The notes under the pieces are model-generated. The model saw only the letters and a program-made list of their open reading frames with translations, ran no database searches and was not told the DNA's origin. A stretch of DNA of 44,660 nucleotides from Virgibacillus halodenitrificans JCM 12304 (GTDB taxonomy: Bacteria; Bacillota; Bacilli; Bacillales; Amphibacillaceae), in contig NZ_BAZS01000033.1 in the NCBI RefSeq assembly GCF_001310895.1, forward strand, positions 1 to 44,660, read 5' to 3'. Both the position numbers and the translations under genes were made by a program. Shown piece after piece: positions 1 to 8,852 of this stretch (its first letter is position 1; every line of letters starts with the position of its first letter).

Positions 1-273
1 TCATTACAAGAACCGAATACGATTACATTTCAAATTTAAACCTGTGGCAAAGAAGCTATTATATCTGATGAAAATAAATCACACTCTAGGGTAGCTTAAC
101 CTCCCCAGAGTGCGATGAATAAATGCATTTTAAAATCGACTAAAATTCAATACCAACGTCATTTGACTTAGAACCGGGATTATTTGACGCCTACTTATAT
201 ATACATAAAACAAGAAGAGGTTGGCTTAATCAGTTCCTTTAACTCCATAATTTTATAATCACTTTTTGTGTCT

Positions 274-306
274 GCCCTTTTGTTTATGCGAAAAGGCGTT
301 TTTTTA
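274..306 (+). terminator. Intrinsic terminator of an upstream plus-strand unit
   Basis: A stem GCC(C)TTTT / AAAAGGC with a loop of about nine bases is followed on the plus strand by a run of seven T. On the minus strand there is no T-run, so it does not serve the aldehyde dehydrogenase that ends at 320. I see no gene in bases 1-273, so it presumably ends a transcript starting outside the window. An imperfect 10-bp inverted repeat (about 86-115) without a T-run lies further left. Confidence 0.5.
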
Positions 307-319
307 TTATAAATGATTT

Positions 320-1792
320 TCACTCCAAATAATCTGTATGGAAAGGATTTTCCCTTTCTTCAGTTTGGACAGAAATCCATTGGACAGTTGTAAACTCTTC
401 AAGTGACCATTTCCCTCCAAATCGGCCCAATCCAGATGCTTTCTCCCCTCCGAATGCAATCAATGGCTCATCATTAACGCTTTGGTCATTCACATGAACC
501 ATACCAGAGGTTATCTGTTTGGCCACCTCCACACCTCTTTCCGGGGAACCTGCGTGAACCGCCCCGCTTAGACCAAATGGGGTGTCATTTGCAATGCGAA
601 TTGCATCTTCATCACTTTCAGCAGAAATAATAGTTGCCACCGGCCCAAACATTTCGTTCTGAGCAGTTGCAACATCATTCGAACCTGTTAGTATATAAGG
701 ATGCATGACGTTCCCTTCTACTTTTCCTTCCAACACAACTTCTGCCCCTTGCTTTTTAGCTGATTCGATTTGTTCGAGTATCCGATCAATTGCCTGCCGA
801 TTTATCAAAGGACCGATTAGATTATCCTTCTCGCTTGGATTGCCCACTTTAATCTTTTTCGCCTTTTCAACAAATTTCTCAACAAACTCCTTATATATAT
901 CCTTATGAACAATAATTCGATTGATGGCCATACATATTTGTCCATTATGCATAAACTTACCGAATAATGCCGAGTTTACCGCATTTTCCACTTTCGCATC
1001 TTCCAGCACTATGAATGGGTTGTTCCCCCCTAACTCAAGAGCAACTTTTTTAATATTTCTTCCACAAATTTCACCGATATGACGTCCTACCGGAGTAGAC
1101 CCTGTAAATGAAATTAACCGTGGAATTGGATGTTCCACAAATGCATCGCCGATATCCTCTATGTTTGGAACCACAACATTAAAGACTCCTTTCGGCAATC
1201 CAGCTTCTTCAAATACCTTCGCAAGCAATATTCCGCCAGTTACAGCTGTCTGATTATCAGGTTTCAGTACGACCCCGTTACCGACAGCAAGTGCCGGTGC
1301 AACCGAACGCATGGCAAGATACATTGGAAAGTTAAACGGTCCTATTACACCGACTACCCCTAGAGGACTACGGTAAATCCTATTTTCCTTTCCTGGGATC
1401 AGGGAAGGGACGATTTCCCCTCTCATTCTTAGTGGGAAAGAAGCTGCTTCCCTTGTAATTGCAATAACAAAGTCAATTTCGACATTAGCTTTCAGATGGG
1501 ATGAGCCACCTTCCCTAATTAAATGGTTAACCAACTCTTCTCTTCTCGCATCGATAATCTGCACTGCTTTTTCCATGATGGAAGAGCGTTCGAACGGATT
1601 AAATTTTGCCCATTCCTTTTTAGCCTGTTCAGCAGATTTATAAGCCTCATCTATATCTTCTTTACTAGCCATTTTTATTTCTTGCAGAACTTCATCATTA
1701 TAGGGATTTTTCACTTCATAAGTGGTTTTCCCTTGGCCATCACGCCATACGCCAGAGATAAAATTTTTGTTAAGATTTTCATAAAGTTTCAT
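320..1792 (-). CDS. NAD(P)-dependent aldehyde dehydrogenase (YfmT/benzaldehyde dehydrogenase-like)
   Basis: Oxidises an aldehyde to the carboxylic acid with NAD(P)+; cytoplasmic. The 490-residue length is typical of the ALDH superfamily. Seen in the sequence: PFNFP with the catalytic Asn near residue 154, the FTGST nucleotide-binding turn near 230, ELGGNNP with the general-base Glu near 253 and GQIC with the nucleophilic Cys near 287. An upstream ATG exists at 1819, but a good ribosome site (GGAAAGGAG, about 1801-1810) lies 9 nt before the ATG at 1790-1792, so I prefer that start. The overall sequence resembles Bacillus YfmT and vanillin/benzaldehyde dehydrogenases; the true substrate cannot be read from sequence. 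It is a monocistronic gene, divergent from the ger operon. Family assignment is near certain, substrate weak. Confidence 0.93.
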   Translation of the reverse strand: MKLYENLNKNFISGVWRDGQGKTTYEVKNPYNDEVLQEIKMASKEDIDEAYKSAEQAKKEWAKFNPFERSSIMEKAVQIIDARREELVNHLIREGGSSHLKANVEIDFVIAITREAASFPLRMRGEIVPSLIPGKENRIYRSPLGVVGVIGPFNFPMYLAMRSVAPALAVGNGVVLKPDNQTAVTGGILLAKVFEEAGLPKGVFNVVVPNIEDIGDAFVEHPIPRLISFTGSTPVGRHIGEICGRNIKKVALELGGNNPFIVLEDAKVENAVNSALFGKFMHNGQICMAINRIIVHKDIYKEFVEKFVEKAKKIKVGNPSEKDNLIGPLINRQAIDRILEQIESAKKQGAEVVLEGKVEGNVMHPYILTGSNDVATAQNEMFGPVATIISAESDEDAIRIANDTPFGLSGAVHAGSPERGVEVAKQITSGMVHVNDQSVNDEPLIAFGGEKASGLGRFGGKWSLEEFTTVQWISVQTEERENPFHTDYLE

Positions 1793-2424
1793 ATAATTTT
1801 TCTCCTTTCCTTCATACATGATTTATTCCTTATTAAATAAACTTCCCTATCAATCCCACCACAATCCAAGGATTTCTTTATTTCGTAAAAAAGCGCCTGT
1901 CCCTGTGCTTCCGTAGGACTATTTCAATACTCGCAAAACCGTTGTTACATTAAGATTACTGGAGGGAACTTTGGGCTAATACATAGACCCTTCACCCAAA
2001 TTTAAAGAATACCTAAAATTAATAATCTTGAAACCATAACAACAGAAGTTGAAGCTACACGAGACGATTTAGTAATCAGAATCCAGTAAATCTTAAAATC
2101 TACCTGCCTTTTGAATTGAAGAAAGATTTTTATGTCAAATAGTGCAAAATAACACTTAAAAAAGTGCAAATTAAATTCAAAAGTGACAATCAAGGCATTT
2201 AGTTTGAATTTAATTTACGCAATAATTCTGATGTAATATAAAGTTTGTGAATATTTTCACTTAAACTATATGGGACAAAAACGGAATAAAGTATAGCCTC
2301 CAAAACTTTACTATTGGGCCAATTTGTGGAATATGGCTTATGGGGCTGCTGAGCGTTGGTGTTCAAGTAATTTGTCCCACGGATGTCCTTGTATTCTCTT
2401 TGAAACATCTTCCATCTTCTATTT
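1793..2424. other. Intergenic region between aldehyde dehydrogenase and ger operon
   Basis: About 630 bases without a gene I can support. Short minus-strand open frames at 2002-2193 and 2199-2447 have no recognisable product or convincing ribosome site, and the second runs across the ger promoter. I could not pick a convincing promoter for the aldehyde dehydrogenase in the proximal part. Confidence 0.5.
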
Positions 2425-2453
2425 GCATAATTGTATTCAAATTCCACATACTA
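2425..2453 (+). promoter_or_regulatory. Sigma-G (forespore) type promoter of the ger operon
   Basis: GCATA (2425-2429), a 17-nt spacer, then CATACTA (2447-2453) fits the known sigma-G consensus (GHATR, 17-18 nt, CATWHTA), the usual forespore promoter of gerA-type operons. The predicted transcription start is near 2460, only about 4 nt before the first ATG (2464). That leaves no room for a ribosome site there and argues for the internal start at 2488. Confidence 0.7.
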
Positions 2454-2487
2454 CTAACAAGAAATGGCGGTAAAAAGGGTGTGCGGG

Positions 2488-3978
2488 ATGAGATTAAAAA
2501 GAAATAAATCCAAAAAGTCTTTGATAGATCAGGCAAATCTTTCCATAGAGAATATCAAAAGTCAATTAAATCATACTAGCGATTTAAAAGACCGCGAAAT
2601 ACATAGCAATAATCAAATCTATATTATCCTTTACATCAATTCATTAGTTGATCAGGAAAAGCTTGAATCAAAAATAATTAAACCGCTTATAAAAATGGAA
2701 AACAACAACATTTTAAATGAACTATATAGCCAGGAGATCAGCACTGCCAAAAGTAACAAAATAGCCATCAACGGATTATTAGACGGTTATTGTCTGCTAA
2801 TTAAAAAAGGCAGAAATAGTGAAGGATTCCTGCTGAAAACGAACGCATCAACCGATAGAGAAGTTTCGGAGCCTATCGTAGAAAAAACAATCCTTGGGGC
2901 AAAAGTAGGTTTTGTTGAAAGCTTAGACAAAAACATTTTTTTACTCCGTACTGTAACAAAATCACCCGATTTCACGGTTAAAAAGTATACATTGGGATCC
3001 TCAACAACAACGAATGTATCACTAATTTATTTGGATCACTTGACAGATCCGGAAATCATAAAAAAGGTTGAACAACGTATAAAAAGTATTACGCTTGATT
3101 CCATCCGATCAGCAGGAGATATTCAGGATTGCATTGAAGATCATACAGTTACTCCATTTCCCCAGCTTTTACTTACAGAACGGTCAGACCGAGCTTCAGC
3201 AAATTTAAAGGACGGAAGGGTTGCTTTAATTATAGATGGAAGTCCTACTGTAATTATATTGCCAGCAACATTTATGACGTTCTTTCAAACACCGGATGAC
3301 TATATTACCCGTTGGTGGTTAGGTTCATTTTTTAGATTTATACGTCTATTCAGCTATATCATTGCACTTATTCTACCGGCGTTATATATTGCTTTCGTTT
3401 CATTCCATTATGAAGCAATTCCTTTGGAGCTTGTTTATTCGCTGCAGTCTTCGTTGAGCTATGTACCATTTCAACCATTTATAGAGTTAATGATTATGCA
3501 GCTTTCCTTAGAGTTGCTTAGAGAAGCGTCCATTCGACTGCCACCTTCCATCGCCGCGACCTTTGGGATCGTCGGAGGGCTAGTTGTAGGAACAGCAATG
3601 GTTGAGGCAGGAATTGTCTCCTATGGTGGGCTTATAGTTGTTGCATTAACATCAGTCTCATCATTTGTTCAGCCAAATCTAGAAATGAGCAGCTCGATTC
3701 GTATATTAGGATTTCCTTTAATGCTATTGGCAGCTACATTTGGCTTTTTTGGTATTGTTATTGGAGTGTTATGTGTGTTAATTCACTTGTCACGCCTTAC
3801 TTCATTCGGTGTTCCATACTTTTCGCCTTTTGTTCCATTGAACATAAAGGATTTTAAAGATACTATCATTCGTGTTCCTTCTTGGATGATGTATAAATAC
3901 TCTAAAAATTCTCCTCATTATAAGCAAGAAAAACGATCAAGGAAGTGGAAACTAGATGAGAGTGAAGAGCCGTATTAG
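2488..3978 (+). CDS. GerA-family spore germinant receptor, A subunit
   Basis: The A subunit of a germinant receptor in the inner spore membrane; with B and C subunits it senses nutrients and triggers germination. About 496 residues, usual for GerAA/GerBA/GerKA. A hydrophilic N-terminal domain (to about residue 260) is followed by a membrane domain with several hydrophobic segments, containing the family's SLELLREASIRLP and the glycine-rich stretch after PPSIAATFG. A longer reading from ATG 2464 is possible, but that codon sits almost at the predicted transcription start; AAAAAGGG lies about 8 nt before ATG 2488. The 3' end overlaps the next gene by 23 nt, so translational coupling is likely. 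Which germinant is sensed cannot be told, so no gene letter is assigned. Confidence 0.93.
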   Translation: MRLKRNKSKKSLIDQANLSIENIKSQLNHTSDLKDREIHSNNQIYIILYINSLVDQEKLESKIIKPLIKMENNNILNELYSQEISTAKSNKIAINGLLDGYCLLIKKGRNSEGFLLKTNASTDREVSEPIVEKTILGAKVGFVESLDKNIFLLRTVTKSPDFTVKKYTLGSSTTTNVSLIYLDHLTDPEIIKKVEQRIKSITLDSIRSAGDIQDCIEDHTVTPFPQLLLTERSDRASANLKDGRVALIIDGSPTVIILPATFMTFFQTPDDYITRWWLGSFFRFIRLFSYIIALILPALYIAFVSFHYEAIPLELVYSLQSSLSYVPFQPFIELMIMQLSLELLREASIRLPPSIAATFGIVGGLVVGTAMVEAGIVSYGGLIVVALTSVSSFVQPNLEMSSSIRILGFPLMLLAATFGFFGIVIGVLCVLIHLSRLTSFGVPYFSPFVPLNIKDFKDTIIRVPSWMMYKYSKNSPHYKQEKRSRKWKLDESEEPY

Positions 3979-5059
3979 TTCTGTAAATTTATTTTTTCTG
4001 CTGGTGCATACGATGATTGGTGTAGGCTTGTTATCATTACCTCATCAAACACATGACGCAGCAGGCAGTGACGGGTGGATTTCCATTTTAATTTCTGGAT
4101 TTTTTATTCAACTAATTGTACTGCTTATCTGGTTACTTTGCAGGAATTTCCCCAATCTTACCTTATTTGATTTTTCTAAAGTAATTTTGGGAGAAACTTT
4201 TGGAAATGTATTAAATTTTATATATATTATTTACATGCTCACAGTGATTTGTTATGTCTTCATAATATATGCGGATACCTTGAAACGATGGATCCTCCCT
4301 GAAACTCCAGTATGGATAATATTTTTGATAGGATTCTTTCTACTTATTTATGGATGTATTTGTAATATAAAAGATATAGTATCTTTATTTTCTTTTCTAT
4401 TCATATTCATCCTGTTTTTATTCTTCATTACGTTTTTGGTTTATGGTTATTCATACATTGATGTTCGCTATCTCTTCCCTATTGGTTCCAGTGGTGGATG
4501 GAATATTCTTAAAAGTACAAGTGATTCAATGATATCCTTCATAGGGCTTGAAACATTACTTATTTATTTTGCTTTTATAAAGCAATCTAAAACTATTTCA
4601 GCACTGAAAGGAGTTTTTTTAGCAGTATTATTTGTAACCATCTTTTTAACGTATATTGTGATTCTAAGTACCGTAATGCTTAGTCCTGAAGAAATAAAAA
4701 TCACGCCGGAACCGGTTCTATATATACTAAGTGCAATAGAAATAAGGATTTTAAGCCGATTAGATTTAATATTTCTTTCTTTCTGGGGTCTGATAGTTTT
4801 TACTACTATTATCAGCTACTCCTTTTCAGCAAGTATGGGAATAAGTAAATTAATCCGCATCAAACATAAATTTGCTGTGATACTATCTGGAACATTCGTC
4901 CTTATCGTTTCGATAATATTTTATTATATGGAGATTACCTTACTTGAAAAATGGCTAAAGCATTTAAGTTTAATTTTCGGCATTATTATCCCTATCCTAC
5001 TGCTTTTAATAACAATTATTTTTAAAAGAGAGGCGGCATCGACCTATGAGAAAAACTGA
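3956..5059 (+). CDS. GerB-family spore germinant receptor, B subunit (permease-like)
   Basis: The integral membrane B subunit, a member of the APC (amino acid-polyamine-organocation) superfamily and the part thought to bind the germinant. 367 residues with about ten strongly hydrophobic segments and very little soluble sequence; the start has the family pattern (FFLLVHTMIGVGLLSLP near residues 13-29). It starts inside the A-subunit gene (23-nt overlap) and overlaps the C-subunit gene by 14 nt, a typical tightly coupled ger operon. Base composition is even more AT-rich than the surroundings, as expected for a membrane protein here. Confidence 0.93.
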   Translation: MRVKSRISSVNLFFLLVHTMIGVGLLSLPHQTHDAAGSDGWISILISGFFIQLIVLLIWLLCRNFPNLTLFDFSKVILGETFGNVLNFIYIIYMLTVICYVFIIYADTLKRWILPETPVWIIFLIGFFLLIYGCICNIKDIVSLFSFLFIFILFLFFITFLVYGYSYIDVRYLFPIGSSGGWNILKSTSDSMISFIGLETLLIYFAFIKQSKTISALKGVFLAVLFVTIFLTYIVILSTVMLSPEEIKITPEPVLYILSAIEIRILSRLDLIFLSFWGLIVFTTIISYSFSASMGISKLIRIKHKFAVILSGTFVLIVSIIFYYMEITLLEKWLKHLSLIFGIIIPILLLLITIIFKREAASTYEKN

Positions 5060-6158
5060 GCTCTTCTTGATCTTATCTATTCTTCCATTACTAGCTGGGT
5101 GCTGGGATGAAAGACTTCTAAAGAATTCACGTACTGTGTATATATCGGGTTTTGACTTGGATGAGAATGGTGATTATCAAACAACTTCAATTATTAGAGA
5201 TATGAATATTAGTGAGTCAAGTAGGGGGGAAATATCCATATCGAATGATCTGGTAACTGGAAAAGGAGGTTCGATAAAAGAGGCAAGCATGACAATTGAT
5301 CAAAGCGTACCTGGTTATTACGATCCAGCAAAAGGAAGAACTTTAATCTTAGGAATCGACGTCGCCAAAGGTGACATCTACAATGTGCTGGATTCTCTTT
5401 ACCGGGATCCAAGGGTGGACTTAAACGCCAAAATTGCTGTGACAGATAACAGTGCAAATGAGATAATTACCCATATATCCGAAAATGAAGTTGAAAAAGG
5501 GGAATACCTGTACGAATTGATTCACAGCAGTGAAATGTATTCGAAGATGCAGGAAATTACACTAAGATCGATTCGCACCTATTTGTTTGATGAAGGAAAA
5601 GATTTCATGCTCCCTTATCTGAGCAAGGACGAGGAAGATAATGAAGTTAAAATAAATGGTGCTGCTCTTTTTCATGACCATAGCTTTACCGGACAGTTTC
5701 TTTCCCCTGATGAAAGTACTTTGCTATTATTATTTATGGAAGCACAATCCAAAAAAGCACTCTTAACAGAACAGTTAGATAAAAAAGCTGACGGATCCGT
5801 CAGCTATAATGTAAAAAGCGTATCAAGAAAACTTAAGCTGGAAAAAGAAGAAAAGGTACATGCTGATATTATGCTGCAATTGGACGTGGAGATTGTTGAC
5901 TATCCTCCAAACCATTTAGATAAGCAGGAAATGATAAATTTTTTAGAAAACCGATTATCAGAGATTCTCACTGAAAAAGCGGATGCTCTGTTCAAAAAAC
6001 TTGCAGCGAATCAAAGTGACATACTTGGATTAGGCAGAGAACTCATTGCCTTTCATCCATCTATATGGAAAGAAATAAAGGGAGAAAATTATTATGAGCA
6101 TATCCTTGTAAATCCAAAGGTAAAAGTCAATGTTAGAAGTAGTGGAATCATTTTGTGA
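5046..6158 (+). CDS. Ger(x)C-family germinant receptor lipoprotein, C subunit
   Basis: The lipid-anchored C subunit of the receptor, on the outer face of the inner spore membrane. 370 residues. The N-terminus is a lipoprotein signal peptide: basic MRKT, a hydrophobic stretch and a lipobox LAGC, so the lipidated Cys is near residue 19; it is followed by WDERLL, the family's usual first mature residues. The rest is a soluble mixed alpha/beta region. It is the last gene of the operon, starting within the B gene and followed 12 nt later by a terminator. Confidence 0.93.
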   Translation: MRKTELFLILSILPLLAGCWDERLLKNSRTVYISGFDLDENGDYQTTSIIRDMNISESSRGEISISNDLVTGKGGSIKEASMTIDQSVPGYYDPAKGRTLILGIDVAKGDIYNVLDSLYRDPRVDLNAKIAVTDNSANEIITHISENEVEKGEYLYELIHSSEMYSKMQEITLRSIRTYLFDEGKDFMLPYLSKDEEDNEVKINGAALFHDHSFTGQFLSPDESTLLLLFMEAQSKKALLTEQLDKKADGSVSYNVKSVSRKLKLEKEEKVHADIMLQLDVEIVDYPPNHLDKQEMINFLENRLSEILTEKADALFKKLAANQSDILGLGRELIAFHPSIWKEIKGENYYEHILVNPKVKVNVRSSGIIL

Positions 6159-6169
6159 TCACTGTTTAA

Positions 6170-6196
6170 AGGCCTTTCCTGATGGAAAGGTCTTTT
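6170..6196 (+). terminator. Intrinsic terminator of the ger operon
   Basis: GGCCTTTCC, a TGAT loop, then GGAAAGGTC and TTTT, 12 nt after the C-subunit stop codon. It closes the three-gene operon. Confidence 0.8.
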
Positions 6197-6415
6197 CGTG
6201 CTATAACCTATTAGATAATCTCTAATTTCATGTCCTACGTGTCTTTCATGAAATTCTCTCCTTAGAATTAATTTCCCAAGTTAAATTAAATGAGTTTTTT
6301 ATGTATTGCGATTAAATTAAGTAGAACTTTATAATTATCTATTAATTAAGATGTAAAAAGTATTTATAAAATAATGAGCTAAAGGATATACACCCAATCA
6401 ATAAAAGGAAATTTA

Positions 6416-6567
6416 AATATCCTGCATTTACAACCCATTACAAAAGACGATTGGATATCCTTGCGCTTCCGTGAAGACTAAATTTTGTGGCAACAAATGA
6501 ACATGTAAAACAAATCTTCGAAAAAGTAGGTTTCCAAGAAGTCGAAGGATTAATGATTGAAGGTTAG
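6416..6567 (+). pseudogene. Possible remnant of a GNAT-type acetyltransferase
   Basis: Two short readable pieces in different frames: 6416-6481 (ends PITKDDWISLRFRED, then stop) and 6481-6567 (ATNEHVKQIFEKVGFQEVEG, then stop). The first resembles an N-terminal 'ITKDDW' start and the second the C-terminal 'N..V..IFEKVGF' region of GNAT acetyltransferases, with the middle gone. There is no start codon or ribosome site. The match is short, so a different family or chance is possible. Confidence 0.25.
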
Positions 6568-6600
6568 CAGGTTTCCCACTTTACCTTTAACATAACGGAA

Positions 6601-6633
6601 AAGAGCTAAGAGGATTTCCTCCTAGCTCTTTTT
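6601..6633. terminator. Bidirectional terminator between the two gene remnants
   Basis: A 14-bp stem with one mismatch (AAGAGCTAAGAGGA / TCCTCCTAGCTCTT) has TTTTT to its right on the plus strand and TTTT on the minus strand, so it can stop transcripts from both sides. It lies 6 nt beyond the stop of the manganese catalase pseudogene. Confidence 0.75.
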
Positions 6634-6638
6634 GTAGA

Positions 6639-7240
6639 TTACATATTACTTTTTAAACGTTTTAAAATCCGATGATAATCATCACGATCAATCCCTGCGG
6701 CAAATTGCTCTGGAAGTTCTGGGAAGTCGGGCACAGGCGCACCCTTAGGCATTCCATCAATTACTCTCAGTGTTTCGCCAGTTTCAGGGTTAGCCCCTTT
6801 CCAAATAATTTGGTTGATATCCCGATAGTCCTCTTCTCCCCATGTATACAATACATTGTACAATCCTTGATCCATAAATTTTTTGGCGTGATCAACACAG
6901 TCCTTATACGGTTAAAGAATTATGATAAACTAGGAACCAATTTAATAGCATCAATTATTATCCAAACTTGGAACAGGAAGCATCTTGCCTACCTCTGCCC
7001 CCGTAGCTACTTCGATTGCTTTCGCATAGGCAATAATGTGCGTTCCGCCTCGAACATTTCCAGCGCGGTAGGGTGGGTAGTCATTTCATAAACACGCATT
7101 TTATGGTTTCTTGCACCGATTTCCAATAAATAGTTGGCGAGAAGGTCCTCAACGAGCGTACCACTGTTATTGACAAAAGTTCCATTCCACGGTCTTCCCA
7201 TCCCATCATCCAATTCAAAGCTTTGGCTGGCCGACGAACT
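6639..7240 (-). pseudogene. Manganese catalase (YdbD/YjqC/CotJC family), decayed
   Basis: Intact family members are about 280-300 residues, use a di-manganese centre to split H2O2, and are often spore-associated in Bacilli. Three frames of the minus strand carry consecutive pieces. About 7056-7240 reads GRPWNGTFVNNSGTLVEDLL to RVYEMTTHPTALEM. 6951-7055 reads VRGGTHIIAYAKAIEVATG and KMLPVPSLDN, then a stop. 6639-6911 reads from DCVDHAKKFMDQGLYNVLYT through GANPETGETLRVIDGMPKGA to the true C-terminus. Frame changes lie near 7055, where a few residues before the RGGTH motif are lost, and in 6912-6950. The metal-binding N-terminal third is missing, so no active enzyme is possible. The family call rests on remembered motif patterns such as LYTW..EDY..I..IWKG and DLPELPEQFAAGI. 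Confidence 0.8.
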
Positions 7241-7596
7241 TCCCAAATTGCTATGAATAAGATAAAGAACGTATTTAACAGGTATAGAAAAAAATCCACT
7301 CCAACTAAAATTCCTCCTTAGTTTTTCCCTTAGCATGTACAAACTATGTAGCAAGTATACGTTTGGAATACGAGGAATTGTTTAGATTGACCTTTTCTCA
7401 TGAGACACCTCAAATAATTTTGTAATTAGTTTGTTTTGTCACAGGAAATTTAATGTTGGAGATGTATCGAAAAACAAAAAAGGAGGTTCGTTTTACATTT
7501 CTTCCATTTAAACCTAAAATCTTACATTATTCTGCTGTAGCTGACTAAGTATATTCTATGTTAAAAAGACTCCAACAGGGGGCAAGGTACCACTAA
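7241..7596. other. Gene-poor stretch right of the catalase remnant
   Basis: About 350 bases where the N-terminal part of the catalase would be expected; I cannot recognise it. An AAGGAGG-like string near 7480 is not followed by a usable start codon, and a 30-codon plus-strand frame near 7453-7549 has nothing to support it. I see no other feature. Confidence 0.4.
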
Positions 7597-7977
7597 TTAG
7601 GGATATCCGGTAAGAGCTCTATAAGTTGTAGCAACCCATGTTCCGTATTCGCCTGCTTGTAAAGAAGGGGGTTTCATAATAAGCCTCCCATTTAAAATAA
7701 AATGTCGAATTCTAATCTGGGGTTCATCAAATATGGCTAAGTTTCCAGAAAATGTGGCATAAGGTGAACCAAATCTTATTTGTTTGGTGTTTTCATCCCA
7801 AGATCCATTAATTGGAATAGGTGTACCACGAAAATTAACCGTACCAATTACCCTGTTATCTGTAATAGAGTTAATGTTGAGTACGCCCCAAACGATTGGT
7901 TTACCAGCTATAGCAGCATGGATACCCCATACTGATGGGAATGGAATATTAACCATTGTTTTCTGTGCAGTTTGCAA
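7597..7977 (-). CDS. Hypothetical protein, 126 residues, beta-rich
   Basis: I do not recognise the family. The start is TTG (7975-7977), supported by a strong ribosome site (AGGGGGAG) 7 nt upstream; no ATG fits as well. There is no signal peptide or membrane segment. Alternating hydrophobic/polar stretches, many Gly, Pro and Ile, and repeated turns of the type G-x-W-D-E-N-T-K and F-x-G-x-L suggest a small beta-barrel or beta-sandwich fold, inferred from composition only. It stands alone, flanked by the catalase remnant and the rpsI terminator, in a region that looks like accessory DNA under decay. The frame itself is intact. Confidence 0.6.
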   Translation of the reverse strand: MQTAQKTMVNIPFPSVWGIHAAIAGKPIVWGVLNINSITDNRVIGTVNFRGTPIPINGSWDENTKQIRFGSPYATFSGNLAIFDEPQIRIRHFILNGRLIMKPPSLQAGEYGTWVATTYRALTGYP

Positions 7978-8390
7978 TACTAATCTCCCCCTAAATTTAA
8001 AGTTTATGTTCAGAAGAATAAAGAATTAGATACCTTATTTACTACCCTATATAAAGGACCAATCCAGTATATGCACCACAAGCTGAATATGTTTACTTTT
8101 AACGGTTAGAAGCTCATCCTTTCGTTGAAAAATGCAGATCATTCAACAAATAGTTGTTAACTTTTAAGAAATCACTCGTGATGGAATCAAAAATCACGTG
8201 ACAAAAAGTTGTTTATTCAACAAAATGGCCTGTTTGTTGCGCTATCCCAATCCATCTTATCAATGTAATTGCATCAAACTTAATTTCAAAATCACAGCCT
8301 CTTTTTCTCTAAATTATTTGTCTGCTACTTGTATGTTACGTGTATGCTACGTGTGAATTTTCCCCTGTTTTTAAAGCACCGCATATACAG
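7978..8390. other. Intergenic region with repeated ATTCAACAAA motifs
   Basis: No gene seen. ATTCAACAAA occurs at 8141-8150 and 8215-8224, each next to an AGTTGTT, so each copy can fold into a small hairpin. Between them lies a GTGAT/ATCAC inverted repeat. This may be the regulatory region of the small protein at 7597-7977 or an old mobile-element scar; I cannot decide which. Confidence 0.35.
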
Positions 8391-8422
8391 TAAAATCCCC
8401 CAACCACACATGGTTGGGGGAT
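8391..8422 (-). terminator. Intrinsic terminator of rplM-rpsI
   Basis: A perfect 12-bp stem (ATCCCCCAACCA / TGGTTGGGGGAT, 8395-8422) with a 4-nt loop, followed on the minus strand by TTTTA, 18 nt past the rpsI stop. Confidence 0.9.
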
Positions 8423-8439
8423 TTGCAAGTGTTGATTTA

Positions 8440-8832
8440 TTAACGTTTTGAGAACTGTGGTGCACGACGAGCGCCTTTAAGACCGTATTTCTTACGTTCT
8501 TTCATGCGGGCATCACGAGTTAGATATCCTTCTGGTTTTAGAGAAGCACGGTATTCTGGATCAGCTTCTAGAAGTGCACGGGCGATACCGTGACGGATAG
8601 CTCCAGCTTGTCCTGTGAATCCTCCACCATGAACGTTAACTAAAACATCATAAGTTCCTTCAGTTTCAGTTGCTGCAAGTGGTTGGTTAAGAATTAAAAG
8701 TTGTGTTTCATATGGGAAATAGTCTCTAGCATCACGACCATTGATTGTAATGTTTCCTGTACCAGGTACTAAACGTACACGTGCAGTTGACTTCTTACGA
8801 CGGCCTGTGCCATAGTATTGTACTTGTGCCAA
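8440..8832 (-). CDS. rpsI: 30S ribosomal protein S9
   Basis: A component of the 30S head whose C-terminal tail reaches the P-site tRNA. 130 residues, full length for Bacilli. It opens with [20 protein letters not shown] and ends in the conserved basic tail [17 protein letters not shown]. It lies 20 nt downstream of rplM, the universal rplM-rpsI pair, and ends at a strong terminator. Confidence 0.98.
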   Translation of the reverse strand: MAQVQYYGTGRRKKSTARVRLVPGTGNITINGRDARDYFPYETQLLILNQPLAATETEGTYDVLVNVHGGGFTGQAGAIRHGIARALLEADPEYRASLKPEGYLTRDARMKERKKYGLKGARRAPQFSKR

Positions 8833-8852
8833 TTGATTAACCTCCTCTTTAA

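Noticed and set aside
2199-2447. Minus-strand open frame of 82 codons
   Set aside because: No recognisable family or ribosome site, and its 5' end overlaps the sigma-G promoter of the ger operon.
7453-7549. Plus-strand frame of about 30 codons near an AAGGAGG string
   Set aside because: The ribosome-site-like string lies inside the frame rather than before it, and nothing supports the product.
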